From Filomicrobium sp. (GTDB taxonomy: Bacteria > Pseudomonadota > Alphaproteobacteria > Rhizobiales > Hyphomicrobiaceae), in contig JAJFHK010000453.1 in assembly GCA_021775655.1 (NCBI GenBank), positions 1-5,161 of the forward strand: a DNA stretch of 5,161 nt, written 5' to 3'. The stretch's first letter is position 1, and each line of letters opens with the position of its first letter. Shown here piece after piece: positions 1-5,161 of this stretch. The notes beneath the pieces were generated by a model. The model did no database searches. It was not told the origin of the DNA and saw nothing but the letters and a program-made list of their open reading frames with translations. Position numbers and translations under genes: made by a program.

Positions 1-1
1 C

Positions 2-373
2 CTTTACTCGCTTGGCAGTTATGCGCGCAAAATTTCCCAAGGCGACCGCAAGCCATTTTATTCCGGTATGATCGGTTTTCTTGCCCGTTATGCAGCTTCA
101 CAAGCACCCAAGTATCCGGTGCGCAGCGTTACAATGGTCTCACAAACAAAAGAGACCCGCTCAGGCGTATACGTTGACAGTGTCGTGACGTTGAACGACG
201 GCACGACCTACGACGTCCGCTGGTGGCTAATCCGGCGCGGCGGTTCTTACAAGGTCGGCGATGTATCGGTGCTCGGCTTTTGGGGACGCGAACAGTTAAA
301 ACGGCTGTTCGAGGGCTATATCAACGACAATGGCGGCAATCCGAAAGCCCTGATCGTCGCTCTAAATCGATGA
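2..373 (+). CDS. MlaC/Ttg2-family phospholipid-binding ABC transporter substrate-binding protein (3' part, 5' end outside window)
   Basis: The reading frame is open from the left edge to the TGA at 371-373, so 123 C-terminal residues are visible. An internal ATG at 68 exists, but the 22 codons before it fit the family too, so the true start lies outside the window. Family members are periplasmic proteins of roughly 200 residues that carry phospholipids between an outer-membrane partner and the inner-membrane MlaFEDB-type transporter. Visible family features are the YARK segment near residue 8, a beta-rich core (VDSVVTLNDGTTYDVRWWL, about 58-76), the motif KVGDVSVLGFWGREQL at about 84-99 (usual form: W/Y-K-V-x-D-V-x-V-x-G), and the closing helix with a GGNPKALIVAL end. 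The usual Ser after the Gly of the DV..G motif is replaced by Phe-Trp. I cannot see the signal peptide or neighbouring mla genes, so an orphan paralogue or a hopanoid-associated homologue (HpnM-like) is also possible. The family call is fairly secure; the exact role is inferred. Confidence 0.75.
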   Translation, partial: LYSLGSYARKISQGDRKPFYSGMIGFLARYAASQAPKYPVRSVTMVSQTKETRSGVYVDSVVTLNDGTTYDVRWWLIRRGGSYKVGDVSVLGFWGREQLKRLFEGYINDNGGNPKALIVALNR

Positions 374-428
374 GAGCGGCATTGCCGTTTATTGCCTGGT
401 TCTGCAATTTGAAAGACCGGAAATTCGC

Positions 429-449
429 CGGGCATGAAGCCCGTTATTT
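429..449 (+). terminator. Probable terminator between convergent genes
   Basis: The hairpin is CGGGC (429-433), loop atgaa, GCCCG (439-443), followed on the + strand by TTATTT (444-449). It lies about 55 bases after the MlaC-like stop and about 12 bases beyond the stop of the convergent gene, so it may serve both. The stem is only 5 bp and the T tract is interrupted, so strength is uncertain. A smaller CGGC/GCCG hairpin at 377-387 followed by TTTATT sits right after the first stop and could contribute. Confidence 0.45.
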
Positions 450-454
450 GCCAA

Positions 455-1231
455 CTACTGTTCAGTTTTGTCCTTAGGCGCATCCTCAGCAGGCGGTGAC
501 CAGGCCGCATTCGTCATCCTGTGCGTGCCGCCCTTTAGAACTTCCGACTCTGAATAGTAGGGAAGGCGCACGACCAATTCAATTGGCGCGACCGGTTTGG
601 CAAGCAACTGGTCGAGTTGCCCCAGGCTCTCGTCCAAAGTGGTATTCAGTTTCAGATTCAGGCGATAGTTGCCCGCCTCCGTGACCATCTTCGGAAACGC
701 CTTGCCCTTCTTGTAGAACAGAAGCGTTCCTGAAAAACTGCCGCGCCCAGGAACCGCGATTGGCGCAAACGGCTGCTTAGGCCTGTCCACCCTTTCAAAG
801 CGCCGCTGGTTCGGATCAAACCGGCCAGGCGGCACGAAGAAAGACCCATCCACCGAATATGCCGAATAGAACGTTTTGACTTCTTCGCCGCCCTCGCGCG
901 ATACGGTCAGATCGATATCGAGAACCGTGCCATCGCGCGCGCCATGATTGGCGATCGTCATCGGAATAGCGAAAACTTCTAAGTTTCCATTCGCATCCCG
1001 AGTGTAATGAACGACAGGAGAAACATGCACTCCAAGCTCGGGCTGCTTGAGGACGCTGTGGTAAAGACTGACTGCCGAGAATATTAGCGCAACCGCTGAA
1101 GCAATTGCTGTAGATAGCCCCCCAATCGAGCTCCCTGAGCGTGCATACACTGACCCGCCGGCTGCAGTGTTTTGTGCGATCTCATTTACTTCCCGGGCGA
1201 CAACGCCGCCTGAACGCCTGAAAATTCCCAT
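455..1231 (-). CDS. Hypothetical single-pass membrane protein with extracytoplasmic beta-rich domain
   Basis: I do not recognise this family. The start chosen is ATG at 1231, giving 258 residues: a GGGGGG Shine-Dalgarno-like tract (1240-1245) lies 8 bases upstream. GTG at 1234 and TTG at 1237 are in frame just upstream; the GTG is possible, but the TTG is too close to the G tract. The first ~35 residues are short, Arg-bearing (R5, R6, R13, R31) and Gly/Ser/Ala-rich. One hydrophobic helix follows at about 36-57. The remaining ~200 residues look beta-rich, with a segment IPMTIANHGARDGTVLDIDL (about 89-108) reminiscent of an Ig-like or beta-sandwich edge. The tail is charged and ends KDKTEQ. The positive-inside pattern predicts N-in, C-out, so the large domain should face the periplasm. 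There is no lipobox, catalytic motif or metal site. It is 115 bases downstream of alaS on the same strand, with a hairpin between, so it probably has its own promoter. No function can be assigned. Confidence 0.75.
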   Translation of the reverse strand: MGIFRRSGGVVAREVNEIAQNTAAGGSVYARSGSSIGGLSTAIASAVALIFSAVSLYHSVLKQPELGVHVSPVVHYTRDANGNLEVFAIPMTIANHGARDGTVLDIDLTVSREGGEEVKTFYSAYSVDGSFFVPPGRFDPNQRRFERVDRPKQPFAPIAVPGRGSFSGTLLFYKKGKAFPKMVTEAGNYRLNLKLNTTLDESLGQLDQLLAKPVAPIELVVRLPYYSESEVLKGGTHRMTNAAWSPPAEDAPKDKTEQ

Positions 1232-1310
1232 CACCAACGCCCCCCAAAACGCTCGGCCAACAAGTCCGTGAAACGATTAAGGGCCCCGTGAATACGGCTG
1301 TGGTGAGGCA

Positions 1311-1333
1311 AAAAGTAACAGCCTCAGCGGCTG
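1311..1333 (-). terminator. Possible alaS terminator
   Basis: Read on the minus strand just after the alaS TAA: CAGCC, loop GCTGA, GGCTG (positions 1333 down to 1319), then TTACTTTTT (1318 down to 1310). The hairpin starts 14 bases past the stop codon. The stem is only 5 bp, so this may be a weak terminator. An alternative stem, GAGGC (1325-1321) with GCCTC (1309-1305), overlaps it. Confidence 0.45.
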
Positions 1334-1346
1334 ATGCCCAACACCG

Positions 1347-4037
1347 TTAACCAGCCAGTTGGGCTTCAATGGCCGCCAGCGCATCATTGGCTTTCTCACC
1401 GTCTGGTCCGCCGGCCTGAGCCATGTCGGCACGCCCTCCGCCACCTTTGCCGCCGAGTGCAGACGCACCTGTGCGAACAAGGTCAACTGCGCTCCAATCG
1501 CCGGTCAAGTCGTCCGTTACGCCCACTGCAAGCCCCGCCTTGCCATCCTCGGTAACACCGACAATAGCAACGACACCCGAACCGACATGCTTCTTACCCT
1601 CGTCAACAAGGCCTCGCAGATCCTTCGGGTTGAGCCCTTCGACCGATCGCGCAAACAACTTCACCTGGCCAACCTGCCTCACCAGATCCTGGCCACCTGC
1701 CTCTACACCACCACCGCCGCCGCCGAGTGCGGCCTGACGCTTGGCGTCCGCGAGTTGACGCTCCAGCAACTTCTTTTCGTCCATCAACGCACGAACCCGG
1801 TCGACAACATCTTCTGGACGCGTGCGCAGAACCGCTGCAGCCTCGCGAAGTCGCTCGTCTTGAGCAGCTAAATATGCCCTCGCGCTGTCGGCGGATAGCG
1901 CCTCAATACGACGAACACCGCCGGCACTCGCACTCTCACCGACAACGCGGATGACACCGATGTCCCCGGTTTGGCGTGCGTGCGTCCCACCGCATAACTC
2001 CAGCGACCATGCCGCCTTGGGCTTGCCACTTTCGCCGATGCTGGTTTGATCTGGCTCCCCCATCGATACGACGCGAACTTCATCACCGTATTTCTCGCCG
2101 AACAGAGCCATCGCTCCAGAATCCATCGCGTCATCGACCGCCATCAGCCTCGTCGTGACCGGAGCATTTTCCGCAACTACAGCATTGGCACGCGTCTCAA
2201 CCTCTCGAAGTTCGTCCTGCGTCATGGGCTTGGGATGCGAGAAATCAAATCGCAGCCGATCGGGAGCCACCAACGATCCCTTCTGCGCAACGTGGGTGCC
2301 AAGAACCTGACGCAGCGCTTCGTGTAACAGGTGGGTCGCCGAGTGGTTCGCTTTAATCGCGCTCCGTTGGTCGTGATCAACCTCAAGCTCGACCGCTTCG
2401 CCCGCCTGGAACGATCCCTTTTCCACGCTTCCAAAATGTACGAAAAGGTCGCCGACCTTCTTTAGTGTATCGCTGACCCTGAACACGGCGCCCTTGCTGC
2501 CACGGACAATTCCTCGGTCGCCGACCTGTCCGCCGGATTCGGCATAAAATGGAGTCTGGTTGAGTACGATTTGACCTTCGTCACCCTTCTTCAACGATTT
2601 GACCAATTTCCCGTCATTGACGGCCGCGCGGATTTCGCCTTCTGCAGTCTCAGTGTCATAGCCAAGGAAATCGGTAGCCCCGGCGGCATCGCGAACGTCA
2701 AACCAAATCGCCTCGTCGGCGGCTTCGCCTGAACCCTTCCACGCCTTGCGCGCATCCGCCTTTTGCTTCTCCATCGCGGTACGAAACTGATCCGTATCGA
2801 CTCCGATACCTCGTGCCCGAAGCGCATCTTCTGTGAGGTCGAGCGGGAAGCCGTACGTATCGTAGAGCTTGAAAGCAACGTCCCCCGAAAGCACATCACC
2901 TTCACTCAATTTTCCACTCGCATCACCGAGCAGGACCAGGCCTTTTTCCAACGTCTTGCGGAACCGGGTCTCTTCCAGCCGCAACGTTTCAGTGATTAGA
3001 GATGACGCGCGGCCAAGCTCACTGTAGGTATCGCCCATCTGTCGCAAAAGCGCTGGCACAAGGCGGTACATCAGTGGTTCTTTGGCGCCCAAAAGATGTG
3101 CATGCCGCATCGCTCGGCGCATGATTCTGCGCAAGACGTAACCGCGTCCCTCATTACCCGGCAGCACTCCATCGGCAATCAAAAACGAGGTCGAGCGAAG
3201 GTGATCGGCAATCACCCGGTGACTAGCCTTAGCCTCGCCTTTAGCCTCGACATCCGTAAGGTCGACGGATGCTGCAATCAATGCGCGGAACAAATCCGTT
3301 TCATAGTTGTCATGGGTGCCCTGCAGCACGGCAGCAATACGTTCCAATCCCATCCCGGTATCGATCGAAGGTTTTGGCAACGGGCAACGGTCGCCGCCCT
3401 CCATTTGATCGAATTGCATGAAGACAAGGTTCCAGATCTCGATAAATCGGTCACCGTCTTCGTCGGCCGATCCAGGAGGCCCGCCAGGAATATGGTCGCC
3501 ATGATCGAAGAAGATTTCCGAACACGGCCCGCACGGTCCCGTGTCCCCCATCTGCCAGAAATTGTCTGAAGTCGCGATGCGGATAATCTTGTCATCGCTA
3601 AGCCCCGCAATCTTTTTCCAAAGACCGCACGCTTCATCGTCATCATGATAGATCGTGACGACCAGTCGCTTCTTATCGAGACCGAATTCCTTAGTGATAA
3701 GTGTCCACGCGAGCTCAATCGCATCTTTCTTGAAATAATCTCCAAACGAAAAATTTCCGAGCATTTCAAAGAAGGTGTGGTGGCGCGCGGTGTAGCCGAC
3801 ATTGTCTAGATCGTTGTGCTTACCACCTGCCCGTACACATTTCTGCGACGTCGCAGCACGCTTATAGTCCCGCACCTCTTGCCCCGTGAATACCGACTTG
3901 AACTGGACCATCCCCGCATTGGTAAACATCAGCGTCGGGTCGTTGCGCGGAACGAGTGGCGATGAAGCCACCTCCTGGTGTCCATGCTTCTTGAAGTAGT
4001 CGAGAAACCCTCGTCGGATCTCATTGACACCGGTCAT
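1347..4037 (-). CDS. alaS: Alanyl-tRNA synthetase (AlaRS), complete
   Basis: This cytoplasmic class II synthetase charges tRNA-Ala with alanine and hydrolyses mischarged Ser- or Gly-tRNA-Ala. It has 896 residues, close to the usual 870-890. The start is ATG 4037: GAGG at 4047-4044 lies 6 bases upstream and [15 protein letters not shown] is the conserved N-terminus. An in-frame ATG at 4157 would add 40 unconserved residues and run through leader hairpins, so I reject it. The aminoacylation core is at about 1-240: [17 protein letters not shown] at 28-43, the [15 protein letters not shown] / [18 protein letters not shown] block at 67-102, and motif 3 [13 protein letters not shown] at 228-240. 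The tRNA-binding region includes [16 protein letters not shown] at 297-312. The editing domain has the zinc signature H565-x3-H569 and C682-x3-H686 intact. A coiled stretch (about 728-770) and a Gly run (772-777) lead to the C-Ala domain, which carries the conserved [16 protein letters not shown] at 862-877. No frameshift or missing key residue is seen. It lies downstream of recA on the same strand, an order common in Alphaproteobacteria. Confidence 0.98.
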   Translation of the reverse strand: MTGVNEIRRGFLDYFKKHGHQEVASSPLVPRNDPTLMFTNAGMVQFKSVFTGQEVRDYKRAATSQKCVRAGGKHNDLDNVGYTARHHTFFEMLGNFSFGDYFKKDAIELAWTLITKEFGLDKKRLVVTIYHDDDEACGLWKKIAGLSDDKIIRIATSDNFWQMGDTGPCGPCSEIFFDHGDHIPGGPPGSADEDGDRFIEIWNLVFMQFDQMEGGDRCPLPKPSIDTGMGLERIAAVLQGTHDNYETDLFRALIAASVDLTDVEAKGEAKASHRVIADHLRSTSFLIADGVLPGNEGRGYVLRRIMRRAMRHAHLLGAKEPLMYRLVPALLRQMGDTYSELGRASSLITETLRLEETRFRKTLEKGLVLLGDASGKLSEGDVLSGDVAFKLYDTYGFPLDLTEDALRARGIGVDTDQFRTAMEKQKADARKAWKGSGEAADEAIWFDVRDAAGATDFLGYDTETAEGEIRAAVNDGKLVKSLKKGDEGQIVLNQTPFYAESGGQVGDRGIVRGSKGAVFRVSDTLKKVGDLFVHFGSVEKGSFQAGEAVELEVDHDQRSAIKANHSATHLLHEALRQVLGTHVAQKGSLVAPDRLRFDFSHPKPMTQDELREVETRANAVVAENAPVTTRLMAVDDAMDSGAMALFGEKYGDEVRVVSMGEPDQTSIGESGKPKAAWSLELCGGTHARQTGDIGVIRVVGESASAGGVRRIEALSADSARAYLAAQDERLREAAAVLRTRPEDVVDRVRALMDEKKLLERQLADAKRQAALGGGGGGVEAGGQDLVRQVGQVKLFARSVEGLNPKDLRGLVDEGKKHVGSGVVAIVGVTEDGKAGLAVGVTDDLTGDWSAVDLVRTGASALGGKGGGGRADMAQAGGPDGEKANDALAAIEAQLAG

Positions 4038-4043
4038 TCTAGG

Positions 4044-4047
4044 CCTC
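4044..4047 (-). promoter_or_regulatory. alaS ribosome binding site
   Basis: GAGG on the minus strand (within GCGAGG) is separated from ATG 4037 by CCTAGA, a 6-base spacing. This supports the short AlaRS start over the in-frame ATG 120 bases upstream. Confidence 0.65.
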
Positions 4048-4078
4048 GCAGAAAGTCCCCCTACCAGGTCATCGAAGC

Positions 4079-4117
4079 GGACCACAAAAGGCCATGGTCC
4101 AAACCATGACAGTGGCC
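4079..4117 (-). promoter_or_regulatory. Overlapping, mutually exclusive hairpins in the alaS leader
   Basis: On the minus strand, hairpin A has outer arms GGCC (4117-4114) and GGCC (4093-4090) and inner arms ATGGT (4107-4103) and ACCAT (4098-4094). Its loop is TTGG, there is a 6-base bulge on one side, and TTTT (4089-4086) follows it, so it looks like a modest terminator. As DNA, the core CATGGT-ccaa-ACCATG (4093-4108) is a palindrome. Hairpin B pairs GGACCA (4100-4095) with TGGTCC (4084-4079) across a 10-base loop. It shares bases 4095-4098 with hairpin A, so both cannot form at once. The pairings are seen directly; any regulatory role is inferred. In E. coli, AlaRS represses its own gene by binding a palindrome at the transcription start. 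Confidence 0.45.
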
Positions 4118-4127
4118 TGTCCCGCTC

Positions 4128-4157
4128 CTCATATTGGGGGGGTCGGCAAACGGACAA
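4128..4157 (-). promoter_or_regulatory. Candidate alaS promoter (weak)
   Basis: On the minus strand, TTGTCC (4157-4152) resembles a -35 box and TATGAG (4133-4128) a -10 box, with 18 bases between. Each matches 4 of 6 sigma-70 consensus positions. Transcription would begin near 4120, placing the leader hairpins at the very 5' end. The spacer contains a run of seven C (minus strand). An alternative pair further upstream is TTGGTG (4275-4270) and TAGACA (4252-4247), which has a poorer -10. Confidence 0.3.
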
Positions 4158-4158
4158 T

Positions 4159-4218
4159 TTACAACGGCAACGCCAACGCTGCAGCGCCCGGAATGGCGAT
4201 CCGCTCAGCGCCCCGCAT
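4159..4218 (-). CDS. Possible Ala-rich leader peptide upstream of alaS
   Basis: An ATG at 4218 opens 19 codons ending in TAA at 4161-4159. The predicted peptide is [19 protein letters not shown], with six alanines, four of them within five codons (GCT GCA GCG TTG GCG). AAAAGGGGCG precedes the ATG, so a Shine-Dalgarno-like AGGGG is present but rather close. It ends 42 bases before the terminator-like leader hairpin. Leader peptides rich in the cognate amino acid control some synthetase operons (the E. coli pheST leader is the classic case). In GC-rich DNA, short Ala-rich frames arise by chance, so I treat this as a hypothesis. It would only be in the alaS mRNA if transcription starts upstream of 4218, not at the candidate promoter at 4157-4128. 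Confidence 0.25.
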   Translation of the reverse strand: MRGAERIAIPGAAALALPL

Positions 4219-4314
4219 CGCCCCTTTTACCGGTGCCCTCGTAAACTGTCTACGTGTCTGGCAATGCGCCACCAATTCACCCAGCCCAGTCACCAGAATA
4301 CCGCCCACGCAAGG

Positions 4315-4350
4315 ACAAAAAGCAATGGGCGGACAAAAAAAGCCCGCCCA
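4315..4350 (-). terminator. Probable recA terminator
   Basis: On the minus strand: TGGGCGG (4350-4344), an 11-base T-rich loop, CCGCCCA (4332-4326), then TTGCTTTTTGT (4325-4315). The 7-bp GC-rich stem followed by a T tract begins 63 bases after the recA stop. A second copy of TGGGCGG at 4307-4301 could pair with the same CCGCCCA arm, giving a competing stem. Expected strength is moderate because the T tract is interrupted and the loop is long. Confidence 0.55.
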
Positions 4351-4412
4351 CCAAATTTGCCTTGAGGCAGCCCGCAGCTTCGATGCGCCGTAACTGCCAG
4401 GGCTATTTCTGC

Positions 4413-5161
4413 TCAGCGGCGAGCCCGCTTACCTTGCGGCGCGGCCGGTTCGTCGCCGTCTTTGCCTTTGTCCTTGTCTTTATCGCCAGAAGCTGAGCCA
4501 GCCAGCGGTACGATTGTCTCTGGATCATCGCCATCCGCGTCAGTGTCAGTGTCAGGCTCGACAAGAAGGTGATCGGCAACCAAGCCGGCATTTTCCCGGA
4601 TCGCCCGTTCAATAGAATTTGCCACCTTGGGATTGTCTCGCAGGAAGGCCTTCGCATTTTCCCGGCCCTGCCCTATCCGCTGACCCTGATACGAAATCCA
4701 GGCGCCGGATTTCTCGACAATGTTGGCTTTGACTCCAAGATCGATAAGCTCACCATACCGGGATACGCCCTCACCATACATGATGTCGAATTCAACCTGT
4801 TTGAATGGTGGCGCAACCTTGTTCTTAACAACCTTGACGCGGGTCTGGTTGCCGACGACTTCGTCCTTGTCCTTGATCGCACCGATACGGCGGATATCGA
4901 GGCGCACTGAGGAGTAGAACTTCAGGGCGTTCCCGCCCGTCGTTGTTTCCGGGTTTCCAAACATCACGCCGATCTTCATGCGGATCTGGTTGATAAAGAT
5001 AACCATCCCGCCGGACCTCGAAATCGAACCCGTCAATTTACGTAACGCCTGGCTCATAAGGCGAGCCTGCAACCCTGGCAAGCTGTCACCCATCTCGCCT
5101 TCGAGTTCAGCCTTTGGCGTCAGTGCCGCCACTGAATCGATCACCAGCACGTCGACTGCAC
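4413..5161 (-). CDS. recA: Recombinase A (RecA), 3' part; 5' end beyond the right edge
   Basis: RecA is the cytoplasmic ATPase that forms filaments on single-stranded DNA, drives strand exchange and triggers LexA self-cleavage in the SOS response. The frame is open to the window edge, and 248 residues are visible. The first, Ala, aligns with about residue 137 of E. coli RecA. The start, Walker A motif and promoter (with any SOS box) are outside. Visible features are Walker B VLVIDS (4-9), the [17 protein letters not shown] segment with DNA loop L1 (about 21-28), the Gln of [31 protein letters not shown] loop L2 (Q58, equivalent to E. coli Q194), and the C-terminal domain with [17 protein letters not shown] and [14 protein letters not shown]. 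The last ~49 residues form an unusually long disordered tail: Asp/Thr-rich, then a [11 protein letters not shown] tract, ending KRARR. By E. coli numbering the full protein would be about 384 residues, against 352. alaS follows on the same strand, with no recX between. Confidence 0.97.
   Translation of the reverse strand, partial: AVDVLVIDSVAALTPKAELEGEMGDSLPGLQARLMSQALRKLTGSISRSGGMVIFINQIRMKIGVMFGNPETTTGGNALKFYSSVRLDIRRIGAIKDKDEVVGNQTRVKVVKNKVAPPFKQVEFDIMYGEGVSRYGELIDLGVKANIVEKSGAWISYQGQRIGQGRENAKAFLRDNPKVANSIERAIRENAGLVADHLLVEPDTDTDADGDDPETIVPLAGSASGDKDKDKGKDGDEPAAPQGKRARR

Larger units (their letters stand above)
4038..4412 (-). other. recA-alaS intergenic region (375 bases)
   Basis: There is no recX and no convincing gene in this gap. 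Read on the minus strand, it holds in order: a terminator-like hairpin after recA (4315-4350), an imperfect palindrome GTAGACAGTTTAC (4253-4241), a possible 19-codon Ala-rich leader ORF (4218-4159), a weak candidate promoter (4157-4128), overlapping hairpins (4117-4079), and the alaS Shine-Dalgarno GAGG (4047-4044). Plus-strand open frames across the gap have low-complexity, Arg/Pro-rich compositions typical of non-coding frames. The length exceeds what a simple operon spacer needs, which suggests that alaS has its own leader and promoter. Confidence 0.7.

Noticed and set aside
1707..1725. Repeated CCACCACCGCCGCCGCC-like tract in alaS as a possible unstable repeat
   Set aside because: It encodes the Gly run before the C-Ala domain, a feature common in alphaproteobacterial AlaRS, so no special mechanism is needed.
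1359..1871. 170-codon plus-strand open frame antisense to alaS
   Set aside because: It lies wholly inside a well-conserved essential gene, has a composition set by the opposite strand's codons, and shows no domain or initiation signal I can recognise.
3096..3569. 157-codon plus-strand open frame antisense to alaS
   Set aside because: It is opposite the AlaRS catalytic core, and its sequence mirrors the codons of that strand with no recognisable protein features.
4134..4143. Run of seven G (plus strand) in the candidate alaS promoter spacer as a phase-variation tract
   Set aside because: Seven bases is short for slippage, alaS is essential, and the promoter itself is only weakly supported.
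4038..4157. N-terminal extension of AlaRS by 40 residues from the in-frame ATG at 4157
   Set aside because: The extra residues do not resemble AlaRS, they cross the leader hairpins, and the ATG at 4037 has a good Shine-Dalgarno and the conserved MTGVNEIRR start.
4024..4496. Plus-strand open frames spanning the recA-alaS gap
   Set aside because: They are Arg/Pro/Ser-rich, overlap each other in different frames and run into both flanking genes antisense. No convincing ribosome binding site was seen.
1..5161. CRISPR arrays, insertion sequences, tRNA genes, phage or defence genes
   Set aside because: No repeat-spacer pattern, terminal inverted repeats with a transposase, tRNA cloverleaf or defence-type protein was seen on either strand.

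Overview
This window comes from a bacterial chromosome. It most likely belongs to an alphaproteobacterium, probably of the order Hyphomicrobiales (Rhizobiales). The reasons are the recA-alaS gene order and an alanyl-tRNA synthetase N-terminus ([20 protein letters not shown], then a block with [20 protein letters not shown]) that closely resembles the rhizobial enzymes I know. The DNA is moderately GC-rich. Genus and species cannot be assigned from the sequence alone.

Layout from left to right. Positions 2-373 (+) hold the 3' end of an MlaC/Ttg2-family lipid-binding protein gene, followed by a hairpin that probably ends its transcript. Converging on it is a 258-residue single-pass membrane protein of unknown family (455-1231, -). 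Next is the complete alaS (1347-4037, -), with a small terminator-like hairpin just after its stop. A 375-base gap (4038-4412) separates alaS from the 3' two thirds of recA (4413 to beyond the right edge, -). The three minus-strand genes are co-oriented in the order recA, alaS, membrane protein. The terminator-like hairpins suggest that they are largely separate transcripts.

The genes are mostly housekeeping: DNA recombination and SOS signalling (RecA), alanine charging of tRNA with editing (AlaRS), and retrograde phospholipid transport (the MlaC-like protein). There is no mobile element, CRISPR array, tRNA or toxin-antitoxin pair. No new multi-gene system is visible.

The stretch most worth a second look is the recA-alaS gap. 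On the alaS-coding strand it contains a possible 19-codon leader peptide with six alanines. This is followed by a terminator-like hairpin ending in TTTT and by an overlapping alternative hairpin that would exclude it, all upstream of the alaS ribosome binding site. This resembles attenuation or autoregulatory control of a synthetase gene, but it is an inference from one sequence. The unusually long Asp/Lys-rich RecA tail and the unclassified membrane protein are secondary points of interest.
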